Assembly: GCA_025363575.1 (NCBI GenBank) | Contig: JANYDM010000026.1 | Location: 1 to 50,797 of the forward strand | From: Betaproteobacteria bacterium | GTDB taxonomy: Bacteria > Pseudomonadota > Gammaproteobacteria > Burkholderiales > SG8-41 | Length of the DNA stretch: 50,797 bases | Direction of reading: 5' to 3' | Shown here: one piece after another, positions 8,618 to 17,934 of the stretch | Position numbering within the stretch: position 1 is the stretch's first letter | Layout: each line of letters opens with the position of its first letter | Notes under the pieces: generated by a model | Database searches by the model: none | Seen by the model: only the letters and a program-made list of their open reading frames with translations | What the model was told of the DNA's origin: nothing | Translations under genes and position numbers: made by a program

Positions 8618-9595
8618 CTATTCCACCTTGATGCCGGCGACCTTGATGACTTTTCTCCAGCGCTCGGATTCGATGCGCATGAACTTTGACAGCTCATCAG
8701 GCGTGCTGCTGCGCGGCTCGGCGCCCTGACTTGCCAGCCGCCTGGTCATCTCAGGATCAGCCAATATTTGAACAACCTGCTTGTTGAGCCTGACGATGAT
8801 GTCATGCGGAGTTTTTGCGGGCGCGAACATTCCATACCACGTGACATTTTCGAATCCCGGCACGCCCGCTTCCGACACCGTGGGAATATCCGGCACCGCA
8901 CGCGAGCGTTGCGCACTGCCAACCGCGAGTCCCTTCAGCTTGCCGCTGGCCACCAACGGCAGCACCGACGGCATGCTGTTGAACATCAATTGCACCTGTC
9001 CGCCTATGAGGTCCGTAATAGCGGGGCCCGTGCCTTTGTATGGCACATGCACGATATCGGTGGCGGTCAGCGCTTTGAATAATTCCATGCCCATGTGATT
9101 GGGCGAGCCCTGGCCGACCGAAGCATAATTGAGCTGGCCGGGCCGCGATTTGGCGAGCGCAATGAGTTCCTTCACCGTGTTGACCGGCACGGAGCTTGTC
9201 ACGACCAGTAGCTGCGGATTCAGCACGAGCAGGCTTACCGGTGCGAAGTCGTTGACTGCGTCGTACGGGAGCTTGCTCGACAGGGCCGGATTGATCGTCA
9301 AGCCCGCCGACGTGCCGAACAACAGTGTGTAGCCGTCGGCGACTGATTTCGCGGCCAGGTCAGTGCCGATGACGCCGCCGGCTCCCGCGCGATTATCGAT
9401 GACAATCTGCTGTCCCCAGGCTTCCGTGAGCTTGGCGCCGACGGCGCGCGCAACGACGTCTGTGGGGCCGCCGGGCGGGTAAGTGACGATCCAACGTATG
9501 GGCCGGTTTGGATACTGCTGCGCAAGCGCGCTGTCGCATGTGATTATCAGCAAAGCAGCGGACAGACATGTATGCGACAGGTTTATAGCTTTCAT
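8618..9595 (-). CDS. Bug-family solute-binding protein (TTT system) 1
   Basis: 325 residues with a signal peptide ending DSALA-QQYP. The family landmarks are present: PNRPIRWIVTYPPGGPTD after the leader, NRAGAGGVIGTDLAAKS with DGYTLLF, HVPYKGTGPAITDLIGG and IPTVSEAGVPGFE. Bug proteins (PF03401) bind carboxylates in the periplasm and deliver them to TctAB-type membrane pairs; none is encoded here, so the ligand is unknown. It is followed on the same strand by a second Bug gene only 4 nt upstream, giving a two-gene tandem. Confidence 0.95.
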   Translation of the reverse strand: MKAINLSHTCLSAALLIITCDSALAQQYPNRPIRWIVTYPPGGPTDVVARAVGAKLTEAWGQQIVIDNRAGAGGVIGTDLAAKSVADGYTLLFGTSAGLTINPALSSKLPYDAVNDFAPVSLLVLNPQLLVVTSSVPVNTVKELIALAKSRPGQLNYASVGQGSPNHMGMELFKALTATDIVHVPYKGTGPAITDLIGGQVQLMFNSMPSVLPLVASGKLKGLAVGSAQRSRAVPDIPTVSEAGVPGFENVTWYGMFAPAKTPHDIIVRLNKQVVQILADPEMTRRLASQGAEPRSSTPDELSKFMRIESERWRKVIKVAGIKVE

Positions 9596-9599
9596 CGGT

Positions 9600-10583
9600 T
9601 CACTCCAGGCGGATGCGGCTTGCGCGTATCACTTTACCCCAGCGTATAGTTTCGGCACGCATGTAAGCGGCAAGTTGTTGCGGCGTAGTGTTCGCGGGCT
9701 CGACGCCGTGCTGCGTGAACTGGCGCTCGATCGCGGGCGACACCAGGATTCTGACCAGTTGTGCGTGCAGGCGATCGATGATAGCGGCCGGCGTGCGGCG
9801 CGGTAGAAACACTGCGTACCAGGTCACCAGCTCGTAGCCCGCTACCGTTTCGGACATTGTCGGCGTATCGGGTATCGCCGCCGTGCGTTTTGCCGCGCCG
9901 GTGGCGAGCAGTTTCAGTCGGCCCGCCGTGACATGCGGTTGAACGGACGGCAGGCTCGTGAACATGAGCTGCACCTGGCCCGCGATCATGTCGGTCAGCG
10001 CAGGCGCCGTGCCTTTGTATGGCACATGCAGCATATCGATCCCCGTCGCCTGCTTGAGCAACTCCATGCCCAGGTGGCCGGTCCCGCCGGTCTGCACTGA
10101 AGCGTAGTTGAGCTGGCCGGGCCGCGATTTTGCATAAGTGATGAGCTCCCCCACCGACGCGACGGGCAGCTTCGCGTTCGCAACCAGCACTTGCGGGGAC
10201 ATCACCACTTGTGTCACCGGTGCAAAATCGCGCACCGCGTCATAGGGCAGCTGCGTCGTCAGCAATGGCAAAGTGACGAGTTGACCCGGCGTGCCCAGCA
10301 GCAGCGTGTAGCCGTCAGGATTGGCACGAGCGACGATTTCCGTGGCGATCACGCCGCCGCCGCCGGACCGGTTGTCGACTATGACCTGTTGTCCAAGCGC
10401 TTCCTGCAGCCGTGACGCCAGCGCACGGCCGACGAGATCTGTCGGGCCGCCGGGCGTGTAGGGAATGACCATGCGCAACGGCCGTACCGGATAGTTGTCC
10501 GCAACAGCCGCCGGCTGCACGGAAATCCATGCGGTCATGGACGTGACTGCGATGCGCGCAATGAGTGTGGCTGGATTCTGCAT
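9600..10583 (-). CDS. Bug-family solute-binding protein (TTT system) 2
   Basis: 327 residues from ATG 10583. The open frame continues upstream to 10697, but those 38 codons precede a proper leader (ATLIARIAVTSMTAWISV, then QPAAVADNYP), so the inner start is right. It carries VRPLRMVIPYTPGGPTD, NRSGGGGVIATEIVARANPD and HVPYKGTAPALTDMIAGQV. It is clearly a diverged paralogue of the gene 4 nt downstream, and the two probably arose by tandem duplication. Divergent to the Kelch gene; a palindrome lies in the shared upstream region. Confidence 0.94.
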   Translation of the reverse strand: MQNPATLIARIAVTSMTAWISVQPAAVADNYPVRPLRMVIPYTPGGPTDLVGRALASRLQEALGQQVIVDNRSGGGGVIATEIVARANPDGYTLLLGTPGQLVTLPLLTTQLPYDAVRDFAPVTQVVMSPQVLVANAKLPVASVGELITYAKSRPGQLNYASVQTGGTGHLGMELLKQATGIDMLHVPYKGTAPALTDMIAGQVQLMFTSLPSVQPHVTAGRLKLLATGAAKRTAAIPDTPTMSETVAGYELVTWYAVFLPRRTPAAIIDRLHAQLVRILVSPAIERQFTQHGVEPANTTPQQLAAYMRAETIRWGKVIRASRIRLE

Positions 10584-10639
10584 CGAGGGCGCTGTGCGCC
10601 TTGTTATGGGAGGAGGCAGGAGCCTCGATGATGCCGCAA

Positions 10640-10657
10640 ATTGGTGCGTCCACCAAT
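10640..10657. promoter_or_regulatory. palindromic operator candidate between divergent genes
   Basis: ATTGGTG-CGTC-CACCAAT is a perfect 7-bp inverted repeat in the 174-bp gap between Bug 2 (left) and the Kelch gene (right). A TATAAT hexamer at 10680-10685 follows on the plus strand without a good -35 box. GntR/FadR-like dimers use TGGT...ACCA half-sites, so this may control one or both genes. Confidence 0.45.
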
Positions 10658-10757
10658 AGCCCCGGCTCTTGCGCGTGGATATAATGACGCACGCCACCAG
10701 ACGCCGTTCAGGCGCGGGCCCTCACGTGCAACAGCTACCGCCACAGGAGATAAAGCG

Positions 10758-11816
10758 ATGATGAACTTGCCGCGTTCCACGATGCTGCTTCTTTTGATGA
10801 TCATGTGCTGGCTGGCAAGCACTTCGTTGTATGCGCAGGGCCGCTGGGTCAAGCTTGCTCCACTGCCGGAGCCCGCCGAAGAAGTGCTCGGTGCTGCTGC
10901 CGGCGGCAAGCTTTATGTATTCGCTGGCCTGGCCCCAGGCTGGAAACCCAAAGCCATGGTGTACGAGTACGACCCGGCGGGCGACAAGTGGACGAAGAAA
11001 AAACCGATGGCGTTGCCGTCGCACCATGTGGCAATCACAGAACACAAGGGCAAGATCTACGCATTCGGCGGCTTCGTCCTGCCGGCCTCGGGCCCGGCCG
11101 CGTGGCAGCCGATCGACAATGCATTCGAATACGATCCGGCAGCGGACACCTGGAAGGCCCTGGCGCCGATGCCGACCAAACGCGGCGCGGCGGGCGCGGT
11201 CGGCGCAGGCGACAAGCTCTACGTAATCGGCGGTGCCACCATGCTGCCCAATTCCAAGGACACGGGTATACACCCCACGCGCGCGCATCGTTCGCTCACC
11301 ACGGTCGAGGAATATGACCCGGCTGCCAACACATGGCGTGAGCGCGCCATGATGCCGACGCCGCGCAATCATCTTGCGATAGGCGCGGTCAACGGCAAAA
11401 TCTACGTAATCGGCGGACGCGTCGGCGGCGCGTTCATCTCGGGCGGGGGCAACCGGCTCGATCTGGTTGAGGAATACGACGTCGCTGCAGATAGCTGGAA
11501 TCCAGTGCGTGCTCGCATGCCGACCGCACGCAGCGCCGTCGCATTTGGCGTGCATGGCGGCCGTGTTTATGTAGCGGGCGGCGAGCATCAGGAATATCAC
11601 CTGTCCACGGCGTTCCGCGCCTTCGAAGGTTACGATGCCGCGAAAAAAGAATGGTTTGTGATGCCGCCGATGCCGCTGCAGCGGCACGGACTGGCCGGCG
11701 CCGTGCTCGGCAATCGCTTCCACCTCATCAGCGGAGATGTGCAATCCGCGGGTACGGGCCTTGAAATGCACACCGACGAGCACGATGCGTACGAGTTCGA
11801 GAGCACTGCGAAATAA
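10758..11816 (+). CDS. secreted Kelch-repeat beta-propeller protein
   Basis: 352 residues from ATG 10758, seven bases after CAGGAGA; a longer frame from 10641 lacks a leader at its start. Signal peptide MLLLLMIMCWLASTSLYAQG. Six Kelch blades can be read from the repeated strand pair: KLYVFAGL, KIYAFGGF, KLYVIGGA, KIYVIGGR, RVYVAGGE and RFHLISGD, each followed by an EYDPAADTW-like turn. This predicts a complete six-bladed propeller in the periplasm or on the surface. Such proteins bind sugars or act as galactose-oxidase-like or sialate-mutarotase-like folds. No catalytic set is recognisable, so the role is unknown. Confidence 0.9.
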   Translation: MMNLPRSTMLLLLMIMCWLASTSLYAQGRWVKLAPLPEPAEEVLGAAAGGKLYVFAGLAPGWKPKAMVYEYDPAGDKWTKKKPMALPSHHVAITEHKGKIYAFGGFVLPASGPAAWQPIDNAFEYDPAADTWKALAPMPTKRGAAGAVGAGDKLYVIGGATMLPNSKDTGIHPTRAHRSLTTVEEYDPAANTWRERAMMPTPRNHLAIGAVNGKIYVIGGRVGGAFISGGGNRLDLVEEYDVAADSWNPVRARMPTARSAVAFGVHGGRVYVAGGEHQEYHLSTAFRAFEGYDAAKKEWFVMPPMPLQRHGLAGAVLGNRFHLISGDVQSAGTGLEMHTDEHDAYEFESTAK

Positions 11817-11828
11817 TTTCCGGCCCGT

Positions 11829-11858
11829 GCACTGACGCCGCCAGGCCGGCGCCAGTGC
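11829..11858 (+). terminator. hairpin after the Kelch gene
   Basis: GCACTG-A-CGCCG pairs with CGGCG-C-CAGTGC across a 6-base loop, with 11 pairs and one A-C mismatch, starting 12 bases after the Kelch stop. A T-run is missing, so it may be a Rho-assisted end or an mRNA-stabilising 3' hairpin. Confidence 0.5.
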
Positions 11859-11940
11859 AAACCGCCATGATTTGCATGTCGCGGCAATGCCTGCCGCGAC
11901 TTCCTATAAACTACGCGCTTTTCCCAACGGACGACATGCC

Positions 11941-12735
11941 ATGCAAACGAATACGGACAAACTCATCGCCACCAAGGAAAACGGCATTGGCTGGATTATA
12001 TTCAACAATCCAGCGCGCCATAACGCGGTTTCGCTCGAAATGTGGCAGGGCCTGACAACGACGCTCGAAGCCTATGCCGCCGATCCCGAAGTGCGTGTCG
12101 TCATATTGAAGGGGGCGGGGGAAAAGGCCTTCGTCGCCGGCGCCGATATCTCGCAGTTCAAGGAAAAGCGATCGAGCCCTGAAGCCGTCGAGCTTTATAA
12201 CACGACTGCCGACAAAGCCGGCCAGACGCTGCAAACCTGTCCCAAGCCGACCATCGCCATGGTGCGCGGCTATTGCATAGGCGGCGGCACGGCGCTCGCC
12301 GTCGGTTGCGACATCCGTATCGCGGCCGACGATGCACGCTTTGGCGTGCCCGCGGCGAAACTCGGATTGGGTTACCGTTTCACCGGCATCCGTCGTCTGG
12401 CCGACGTGGTCGGCCCGGCTTTCACGGCGGAAATTTTCTTCACCGCGCGCCAATTCAATGCGCAGGAGGCGCTGCAGATGAATCTCGTCAACCGCGTCGT
12501 GCCTGCCGCCGAGCTGGAAAAATATACGCTCGACTATGCCAATACCATCGTAAACAACGCGCCGCTCACCATCGCTTCGGTAAAGCGGAGCATCATCGAA
12601 TACCTGCGTGATCCGGCCAAGCGCGATCTGGCGTTATGCCAGAAACTGGTCGACGACTGCTACGCCAGCGCCGACTACAAGGAAGGCCAGGCCGCGTTCA
12701 TGGAAAAGCGCAAACCCGCGTTCGCGGGGCGCTGA
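11941..12735 (+). CDS. crotonase-superfamily protein lacking both hydratase glutamates
   Basis: 264 residues from ATG 11941. The crotonase fold is clear: oxyanion-hole segment FVAGADISQF (64-73) and IGGGTALAVGCD (113-124). In canonical enoyl-CoA hydratase the two catalytic glutamates sit in GGGCELA and FGQPE. Here the aligned residues are A118 (GGGTALA) and A138 (FGVPAAKLG). It is therefore unlikely to hydrate by the standard mechanism; other members of the superfamily (decarboxylases, isomerases, BadI- or MenB-type C-C enzymes) use different residues. It precedes 3-hydroxyacyl-CoA dehydrogenase and thiolase genes, so it handles an acyl-CoA in the same route. The fold assignment is firm, the reaction is open. 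Confidence 0.9.
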   Translation: MQTNTDKLIATKENGIGWIIFNNPARHNAVSLEMWQGLTTTLEAYAADPEVRVVILKGAGEKAFVAGADISQFKEKRSSPEAVELYNTTADKAGQTLQTCPKPTIAMVRGYCIGGGTALAVGCDIRIAADDARFGVPAAKLGLGYRFTGIRRLADVVGPAFTAEIFFTARQFNAQEALQMNLVNRVVPAAELEKYTLDYANTIVNNAPLTIASVKRSIIEYLRDPAKRDLALCQKLVDDCYASADYKEGQAAFMEKRKPAFAGR

Positions 12736-12759
12736 CCGCGCAAGAACGTGGAGGGGGTT

Positions 12760-12769
12760 CTGGTATAAT
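12760..12769 (+). promoter_or_regulatory. extended -10 promoter element candidate
   Basis: TGG directly before a perfect TATAAT (12764-12769), in the 154-bp gap before the dehydrogenase gene. No good -35 hexamer is seen 16-18 bp upstream. It may give the dehydrogenase and thiolase their own transcript. Confidence 0.35.
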
Positions 12770-12889
12770 TTATCCCAGACGGAGCCGCCAAGTTCTGCAT
12801 CCCCCAGTGCCATTCAGAAGTTTTGCCGCGATGCCGGTAAGCCGCCGCGCAGCAGCACTCCGAACAAGAACCCGCTGACAAAGGACGAC

Positions 12890-14419
12890 ATGAAGTTCGA
12901 CGCAAACCGCCCCGATCTCACCATAGGCGTGCTCGGCACGGGCGCCATGGGCCGCGGCATCGTGCAAGTGGCCGCCGGCGGCGGCATGAATGTGCTGATG
13001 ATGGATACGCGTGCCGGCGCTGCTGCCGAGGCGCACGAATTCGTCGCCAAGATGCTGGCCCGCGCGGCTGAAAAGGGCAGCATGACCAAGGAAGATGCGG
13101 CGGCTGCAACGGCGCGCATCAAAGTCATCAATGCACTGACCGAATTCAAACCGTGCCATGCGGTCATCGAAGCAGTAGTCGAGAACCTCGACGTCAAGCG
13201 CCAGGTGTTTGGCGAGCTCGAAAACATCGTGGCGCCGGACTGCATACTTGTTTCCAATACCTCGTCGATGTCGGTGACGAGCATCGCCGCAAAAATGAAG
13301 ACGCCGCAGCGCTTTGCCGGCTTTCATTTTTTCAATCCCGTGCCGTTGATGCGGCTGGTCGAAGTCATTTCCGGGTTGTTGACCGAAGAATGGGTGTGCG
13401 AAGCTCTGGTCACCATCGGCAAGCGCATGACGCGCGAGCCGGTGCGCTGCACCGATGCGCCGGGTTTTCTCGTCAACCAGGTCGGCCGCGGTTTCTCGCT
13501 CGAAGCCACGCATCTGGTCTATGAAGGCATTTCCACTTTTGTCGATGTCGATCGCGTGATGCGCGACGTCGGCGGGTTTCGCATGGGCCCGTTCGAACTG
13601 ATGGAACTGACCGGGCTGGATGTCACGCAACCGGCGTCGAACCTGATCTACAACCAGTTCTTTCAGGAGCCGCGCTACCGGCCCAGCCTGATCATGCAAT
13701 CGCGCTACGAAGCGGGTGTGCTGGGGCGCAAAACGAAAAAGGGTTTTTACAACTACGACGCAGACATGAAGCCCATCATCGCACCTGAACCCGCGGCACC
13801 GACTGCGCGGCCTGAGAGCGTGTGGGTCAGCAAGGTAGAGCCGGCAGGGCATGCCGTATTGACCGAACTGCTCGGCAAGTTGGGCGCGAATATCGAGTCC
13901 GGAGCGAAACCAAGCGCCAAGGCGCTGTGCCTGGTGACGCCGATAGGTGATGACGCGACAACGTGCGCAGTAGAGCAGGGGTTGGATCCCAAGCGCACCG
14001 TGGCAGTAGATACCCTGTTCCCCATGGTCAAACGTCGCACCATCATGGGCACGCCGTTGACCGACATGGCCTATCGCGATGCCGCGCATGGCTTGCTGGC
14101 TTCCGATGGCGTGCCTGTCACCGTGTGCCGAGACAGCCCGGGCTTCATTGCCCAACGCATCATCGCGATGGTAGTGAATATCGGTTGCTCGATTGCGCAA
14201 AGCCGCACAGGCACGCCGTCCGACATCGACAAGGCCGTCACGCTAGGCCTGAATTATCCGAACGGCCCGTTCAAGTTCGCCGACGTGCTGGGTGTCGAGC
14301 GCATACATCGCGTGCTGACTGCAATGAATCGCATATACGCCGATCCGCGCTACCGTCCCAACATCTGGCTCACGCGCCGCGCCAAGCTCGGCGTATCCGC
14401 TCTCACCACCGAACCCTGA
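12890..14419 (+). CDS. 3-hydroxyacyl-CoA dehydrogenase, double C-domain (PaaH/PaaC-like)
   Basis: 509 residues from ATG 12890 after AAGGACG; the frame extends upstream to 12608 but that part only shadows the crotonase gene. The Rossmann motif GVLGTGAMGRGIVQVAAGGG is near residue 13. The 3HCDH_N domain runs to about 185 and contains SNTSSMSVTSIA and FAGFHFFNPVPLMRLVEV. The first 3HCDH domain is about 187-285 (CTDAPGFLVNQVGRG...), and a second copy is near 405-500 (CRDSPGFIAQRIIAMVVNIG). This double-domain length matches PaaH-type enzymes that oxidise 3-hydroxyadipyl-CoA or similar dicarboxyl-CoA. It lies directly before a thiolase gene (21 nt). Confidence 0.92.
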   Translation: MKFDANRPDLTIGVLGTGAMGRGIVQVAAGGGMNVLMMDTRAGAAAEAHEFVAKMLARAAEKGSMTKEDAAAATARIKVINALTEFKPCHAVIEAVVENLDVKRQVFGELENIVAPDCILVSNTSSMSVTSIAAKMKTPQRFAGFHFFNPVPLMRLVEVISGLLTEEWVCEALVTIGKRMTREPVRCTDAPGFLVNQVGRGFSLEATHLVYEGISTFVDVDRVMRDVGGFRMGPFELMELTGLDVTQPASNLIYNQFFQEPRYRPSLIMQSRYEAGVLGRKTKKGFYNYDADMKPIIAPEPAAPTARPESVWVSKVEPAGHAVLTELLGKLGANIESGAKPSAKALCLVTPIGDDATTCAVEQGLDPKRTVAVDTLFPMVKRRTIMGTPLTDMAYRDAAHGLLASDGVPVTVCRDSPGFIAQRIIAMVVNIGCSIAQSRTGTPSDIDKAVTLGLNYPNGPFKFADVLGVERIHRVLTAMNRIYADPRYRPNIWLTRRAKLGVSALTTEP

Positions 14420-14440
14420 CCGACGACAGAAGGAACTCCC

Positions 14441-15643
14441 ATGCTTGACGCCTATATTTACGATGGAAAGCGCACCCCGTTCGGCCGTTATGCCGGCAGC
14501 CTGGCGAAAGTCCGCCCGGACGACTTGCTGGCAAGCGCAATCAAGTCGGTGCTTGCGGGCAGCAAATTCAAAGCCGAGCAGATCGAAGACATCGTTGTCG
14601 GCTGCGCGAACCAGGGCGGCGAAGACGCGCGTTGCGTTGCGCGCCACGCGGGCCTTTCGGCGGATTTGCCGATCGAAATCCCCGGCACGGTGCTGCAGCG
14701 CAACTGCGCGAGCGGCCTCGGTGCCATTGCGCATGCCGCACATTCGATCACTGCGGGCGAGGGCGATGTGTTTCTCGTGGGCGGCACGGAAAGCATGAGC
14801 CGCGCGCCGTTCGTGTTTGCCAAGAGCGAAAACCCGTTCGCGCGCGATCTGCGCATTTATGACAGCACGATAGGTCCGCGCTTCTCGAATCCCAAGTTGG
14901 ACAAGCTCTACGGCAACGATCAGATGCCGCAGACCGCCGACAACCTGGCCAAGGAATACGACATCAAGCGTGAAGAAGCCGACGCATTCGCGCTGGCATC
15001 GCAACAGAAATATTCAATCGCCAAAGGCGAGGGCTTTTTTACCGGCGAAATCGGCCCGGTCGAGATGCCGGCCAGCCGCAAGGGCCCGGTGCCGGCCGTC
15101 GCCGATGACGAGCATCCGCGCCCGCAGACCGACATGGCAACTCTCGCCAAGATGAAAGTGCTCTATGAAGGCGGCGTCACCACCGCCGGTAATGCATCGG
15201 GCGTCAACGACGGTGCGGTCGCCATCCTCATGGGCAGCCTGCAGGCCGGTGAAAAAGCCGGGATCAAGCCGATTGCGCGCGTGATTGCCACAGCCGCCAT
15301 GGGTGTCCCCCCGCGCATCATGGGCATAGGCCCGGTCGCCGCATCGAAGAAAGCGCTCGCGCGGGTGGGACTGACGATCAAGGATATGGACATCATCGAA
15401 ATCAACGAAGCCTTCGCGACCCAGGTGCTGTCATGCCTGAAGGGGCTCGGCGTTGCATTCGACGACAAGCGCGTGAATCCGAACGGCGGCGCAATTGCCC
15501 TTGGGCACCCGCTCGGGGCGTCCGGCGCGCGTATTGCCCTGACGGCAGCGCGGCAGTTGCAGCGTACCGGTGGACGTTATGCGCTGGTCAGCCTGTGCAT
15601 AGGCGGCGGGCAGGGCATGGCTGCGATTCTCGAACGCGTCTAA
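14441..15643 (+). CDS. acetyl-CoA C-acyltransferase (3-oxoadipyl-CoA thiolase-like)
   Basis: 400 residues, the usual length for PcaF/PaaJ. Nucleophile C89 in QRNCASGLG, H356 in ALGHPLGASGARI and second cysteine C386 in SLCIGGGQG are all present, as is NEAFATQ. It splits a 3-oxoacyl-CoA with CoA to release acetyl-CoA. The start (MLDAYIYDGKRTPFGRYAGS) is typical of the 3-oxoadipyl-CoA branch, but substrate cannot be fixed from sequence alone. It ends in a strong terminator, so the crotonase-dehydrogenase-thiolase set stops here. Confidence 0.93.
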   Translation: MLDAYIYDGKRTPFGRYAGSLAKVRPDDLLASAIKSVLAGSKFKAEQIEDIVVGCANQGGEDARCVARHAGLSADLPIEIPGTVLQRNCASGLGAIAHAAHSITAGEGDVFLVGGTESMSRAPFVFAKSENPFARDLRIYDSTIGPRFSNPKLDKLYGNDQMPQTADNLAKEYDIKREEADAFALASQQKYSIAKGEGFFTGEIGPVEMPASRKGPVPAVADDEHPRPQTDMATLAKMKVLYEGGVTTAGNASGVNDGAVAILMGSLQAGEKAGIKPIARVIATAAMGVPPRIMGIGPVAASKKALARVGLTIKDMDIIEINEAFATQVLSCLKGLGVAFDDKRVNPNGGAIALGHPLGASGARIALTAARQLQRTGGRYALVSLCIGGGQGMAAILERV

Positions 15644-15662
15644 GCTGCATATTCGATATTCA

Positions 15663-15693
15663 GGCCGGTAGCGCAACCGCTGCCGGCCTTTTT
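15663..15693 (+). terminator. intrinsic terminator after the thiolase gene
   Basis: GGCCGGTAGCG (15663-15673) and CGCTGCCGGCC (15678-15688) form an 11-bp stem with one wobble around a CAAC loop, followed by TTTTT. This is a textbook terminator and separates the thiolase from the glutaryl-CoA dehydrogenase gene. Confidence 0.9.
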
Positions 15694-15713
15694 CTTGGCG
15701 GAATGGAACCATC

Positions 15714-16913
15714 ATGGCAGAAACTTCCAGCGTCACTCTGACCGGCGGCCGCTTCGACTGGCAGGATCCCCTGCTCATCGAGCAAGAGCTTACGGACGAA
15801 GAGCGGCTGATCCGCGATACTGCGCGTGCTTACGCGCAGGAGAAGCTAATGCCGCGCATATTGCTGGCGAACCGGAATGAGACTTTCGACGTCGAGATCA
15901 TGCGCGAAATGGGCGCTCTCGGATTTTTGGGCGCAACGCTCGAAGGCTACGGCTGCGCCGGCATCGGCTACGTCGCATACGGGCTCATCATGCGTGAGCT
16001 CGAACGCGTCGATACCGCGTATCGGTCCGCATGCTCAGTACAAAGTGGTCTCGCGATGACGCCGATCTTTGCATACGGCAGTGAAGCGCAGCGCGAAAAG
16101 TACCTGCCGAAGATGGCGACCGGTGAATTGATCGGCTGTTTTGGCCTGACCGAACCGGATCACGGCTCGGATCCCGGCAGTATGACGACACGCGCGCGCA
16201 AGGTTGATGGCGGTTACGCGCTGAGCGGCACCAAGCTCTGGATTACGAATGCGCCGATCGCCGACATCCTGGTCGTGTGGGCGAAGGACGACGGCGGCGC
16301 GATCCGCGGATTCATCCTCGAACGCGGGATGAAAGGTCTCGAGACTCGCAAGATCCAGGGCAAATTCTCGGTGCGCGCTTCGCCCACCGGCGAGATCTCG
16401 ATGGACCAGGTCTTCGTGCCGGAAGAAAACCTGCTGCCGAATGTGACAGGCCTTAAAGGCCCGTTCGGCTGCCTGAACAATGCGCGCTTCAGCATCTGCT
16501 GGGGCGCGCTAGGCGCGGCCGAATTCTGCTGGCACGCCGCGCGCCAGTATTCGCTTGATCGCAAGCAGTTCGGACGCCCGCTGGCGGCGAACCAGCTCAT
16601 ACAAAAAAAACTGGCCGACATGCAAAGCGATATCGCGATTGGATTGCTTGCCGTCCTGCACGTAAGCCGGCTGCGCGAGCAAGGCAGGGCGACGCCCGAG
16701 ATGGTATCGTTGATGAAAAGGAATTCGACCGGCAAGGCGTTGGAGATCGCGCGGGTCGCGCGCGACATGCACGGCGGCAACGGGATCTCGGACGAATTTC
16801 ACGTGATTCGGCATGTCATGAACATGGAAACCGTCAATACGCTCGAAGGCACCAGCGACATCCACGCGCTGGTGCTGGGGCGCGCGCAGACCGGCATCTC
16901 TGCATTTAATTAA
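15714..16913 (+). CDS. gcdH: glutaryl-CoA dehydrogenase
   Basis: 399 residues, acyl-CoA dehydrogenase fold in three domains. Features of the glutaryl branch are visible: [21 protein letters not shown] at the start, [13 protein letters not shown] with the arginine that binds the glutaryl carboxylate, [16 protein letters not shown] for FAD/substrate, and catalytic base E378 in [20 protein letters not shown]. It oxidises and decarboxylates glutaryl-CoA to crotonyl-CoA, the end step of lysine, tryptophan, pimelate and benzoyl-CoA breakdown. The following Bug gene is 21 nt downstream. Confidence 0.94.
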   Translation: MAETSSVTLTGGRFDWQDPLLIEQELTDEERLIRDTARAYAQEKLMPRILLANRNETFDVEIMREMGALGFLGATLEGYGCAGIGYVAYGLIMRELERVDTAYRSACSVQSGLAMTPIFAYGSEAQREKYLPKMATGELIGCFGLTEPDHGSDPGSMTTRARKVDGGYALSGTKLWITNAPIADILVVWAKDDGGAIRGFILERGMKGLETRKIQGKFSVRASPTGEISMDQVFVPEENLLPNVTGLKGPFGCLNNARFSICWGALGAAEFCWHAARQYSLDRKQFGRPLAANQLIQKKLADMQSDIAIGLLAVLHVSRLREQGRATPEMVSLMKRNSTGKALEIARVARDMHGGNGISDEFHVIRHVMNMETVNTLEGTSDIHALVLGRAQTGISAFN

Positions 16914-16934
16914 AGCTCGTTGCAAGAGGAGGGC

Positions 16935-17909
16935 ATGAATATTAAAACACGCGGGCTGGCGGCGGGACTGCTGTCGGTGTCATTCGTAGGTGCGGCCTCG
17001 GTTTACGCGCAGAGTTATCCGACGCGACCGATGCGCGTGATCGTGCCGTATGCGCCGGGCGGATCAACCGACGTTGTGATGCGCATCATCGCACCGCGCA
17101 TGTCGGAGATCCTGGGCCAGCAGGTCATCGTAGAAAACCGGCCCGGCGGCTCATCCACGATAGGACTCGACATCGCCGCGAAGTCCCCGCCCGATGGTTA
17201 TACGATGGGTGTCTCCAACCTCACGTTCGGCGCGAACCCGAGCCTGTTCAAGAAAATGCCGTTCGATTCAGAAAAGGACCTCGCTCCGGTCAGCCTTGTT
17301 TCCATTGTCACGCTGGTCTTGACGGTGCATCCCTCGGTGCCGGCGCGCACGGTAAAGGAATTGATCGCGCTCGCCCAAAGCAAGCCAGGCAGCCTCAATT
17401 ATGGCTCGGCGGGCAATGTCAGCGCGAATCATCTGGCAACGGAGCGTTTCAATTACATGACCGGGACCAAGATGGTCCATATACCGTATAAGGGCGGCGG
17501 TCCCGCTGTCATCTCCATCGTCAGCGGCGAGACGGCGATTCTCATGGCCACTATACCGTCGTCTATCCAGCATTTTCAAAGCGGCCGGCTGCGCCCTCTC
17601 GGCGTTACTACACTAAAGCGCAATGCGGCGCTGCCGGACATCCCGAGCATCAACGAGGCGGGCGTGCCCGGCTACGAGTCCATCGAATGGAACGGTGTCA
17701 TGGTGCCAACCGGTACGCCGCCGGCAATCATCGCGCGGCTGCATCAGGCGATCGTGAAATCGCTGGCAATACCGGAAGTCAAAGAGCGGATCCTCGGGCT
17801 TGGCGCTGATCCGGTGGGCAGCACGCCGGAGGAATTCGCTGCATTCATCAGAAAAGAAATCGCAACCTGGTCCAAGGTCATCAAGGAAGTCGGTATCACG
17901 ATTGAATGA
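16935..17909 (+). CDS. Bug-family solute-binding protein (TTT system) 3
   Basis: 324 residues; ATG 16935 is preceded by AGAGGAGGG. Leader ending ASVYA-QSYPTRPMR. It carries IVPYAPGGSTDVVMRIIA, NRPGGSSTIGLDIAAKSPPDGYT and HIPYKGGGPAVISIVSGE. The usual GAGG motif after NRP is replaced by GGSS, which sets this copy apart from the other five. It lies between gcdH and an alpha/beta hydrolase, so the ligand may feed that pathway. Confidence 0.94.
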   Translation: MNIKTRGLAAGLLSVSFVGAASVYAQSYPTRPMRVIVPYAPGGSTDVVMRIIAPRMSEILGQQVIVENRPGGSSTIGLDIAAKSPPDGYTMGVSNLTFGANPSLFKKMPFDSEKDLAPVSLVSIVTLVLTVHPSVPARTVKELIALAQSKPGSLNYGSAGNVSANHLATERFNYMTGTKMVHIPYKGGGPAVISIVSGETAILMATIPSSIQHFQSGRLRPLGVTTLKRNAALPDIPSINEAGVPGYESIEWNGVMVPTGTPPAIIARLHQAIVKSLAIPEVKERILGLGADPVGSTPEEFAAFIRKEIATWSKVIKEVGITIE

Positions 17910-17934
17910 AGAGCGCCTAACACGAGGAACAAGC

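Noticed and set aside
12770..14200. 476-codon open frame on the minus strand
   Set aside because: Antisense shadow of the 3-hydroxyacyl-CoA dehydrogenase in GC-rich DNA; composition is unnatural.
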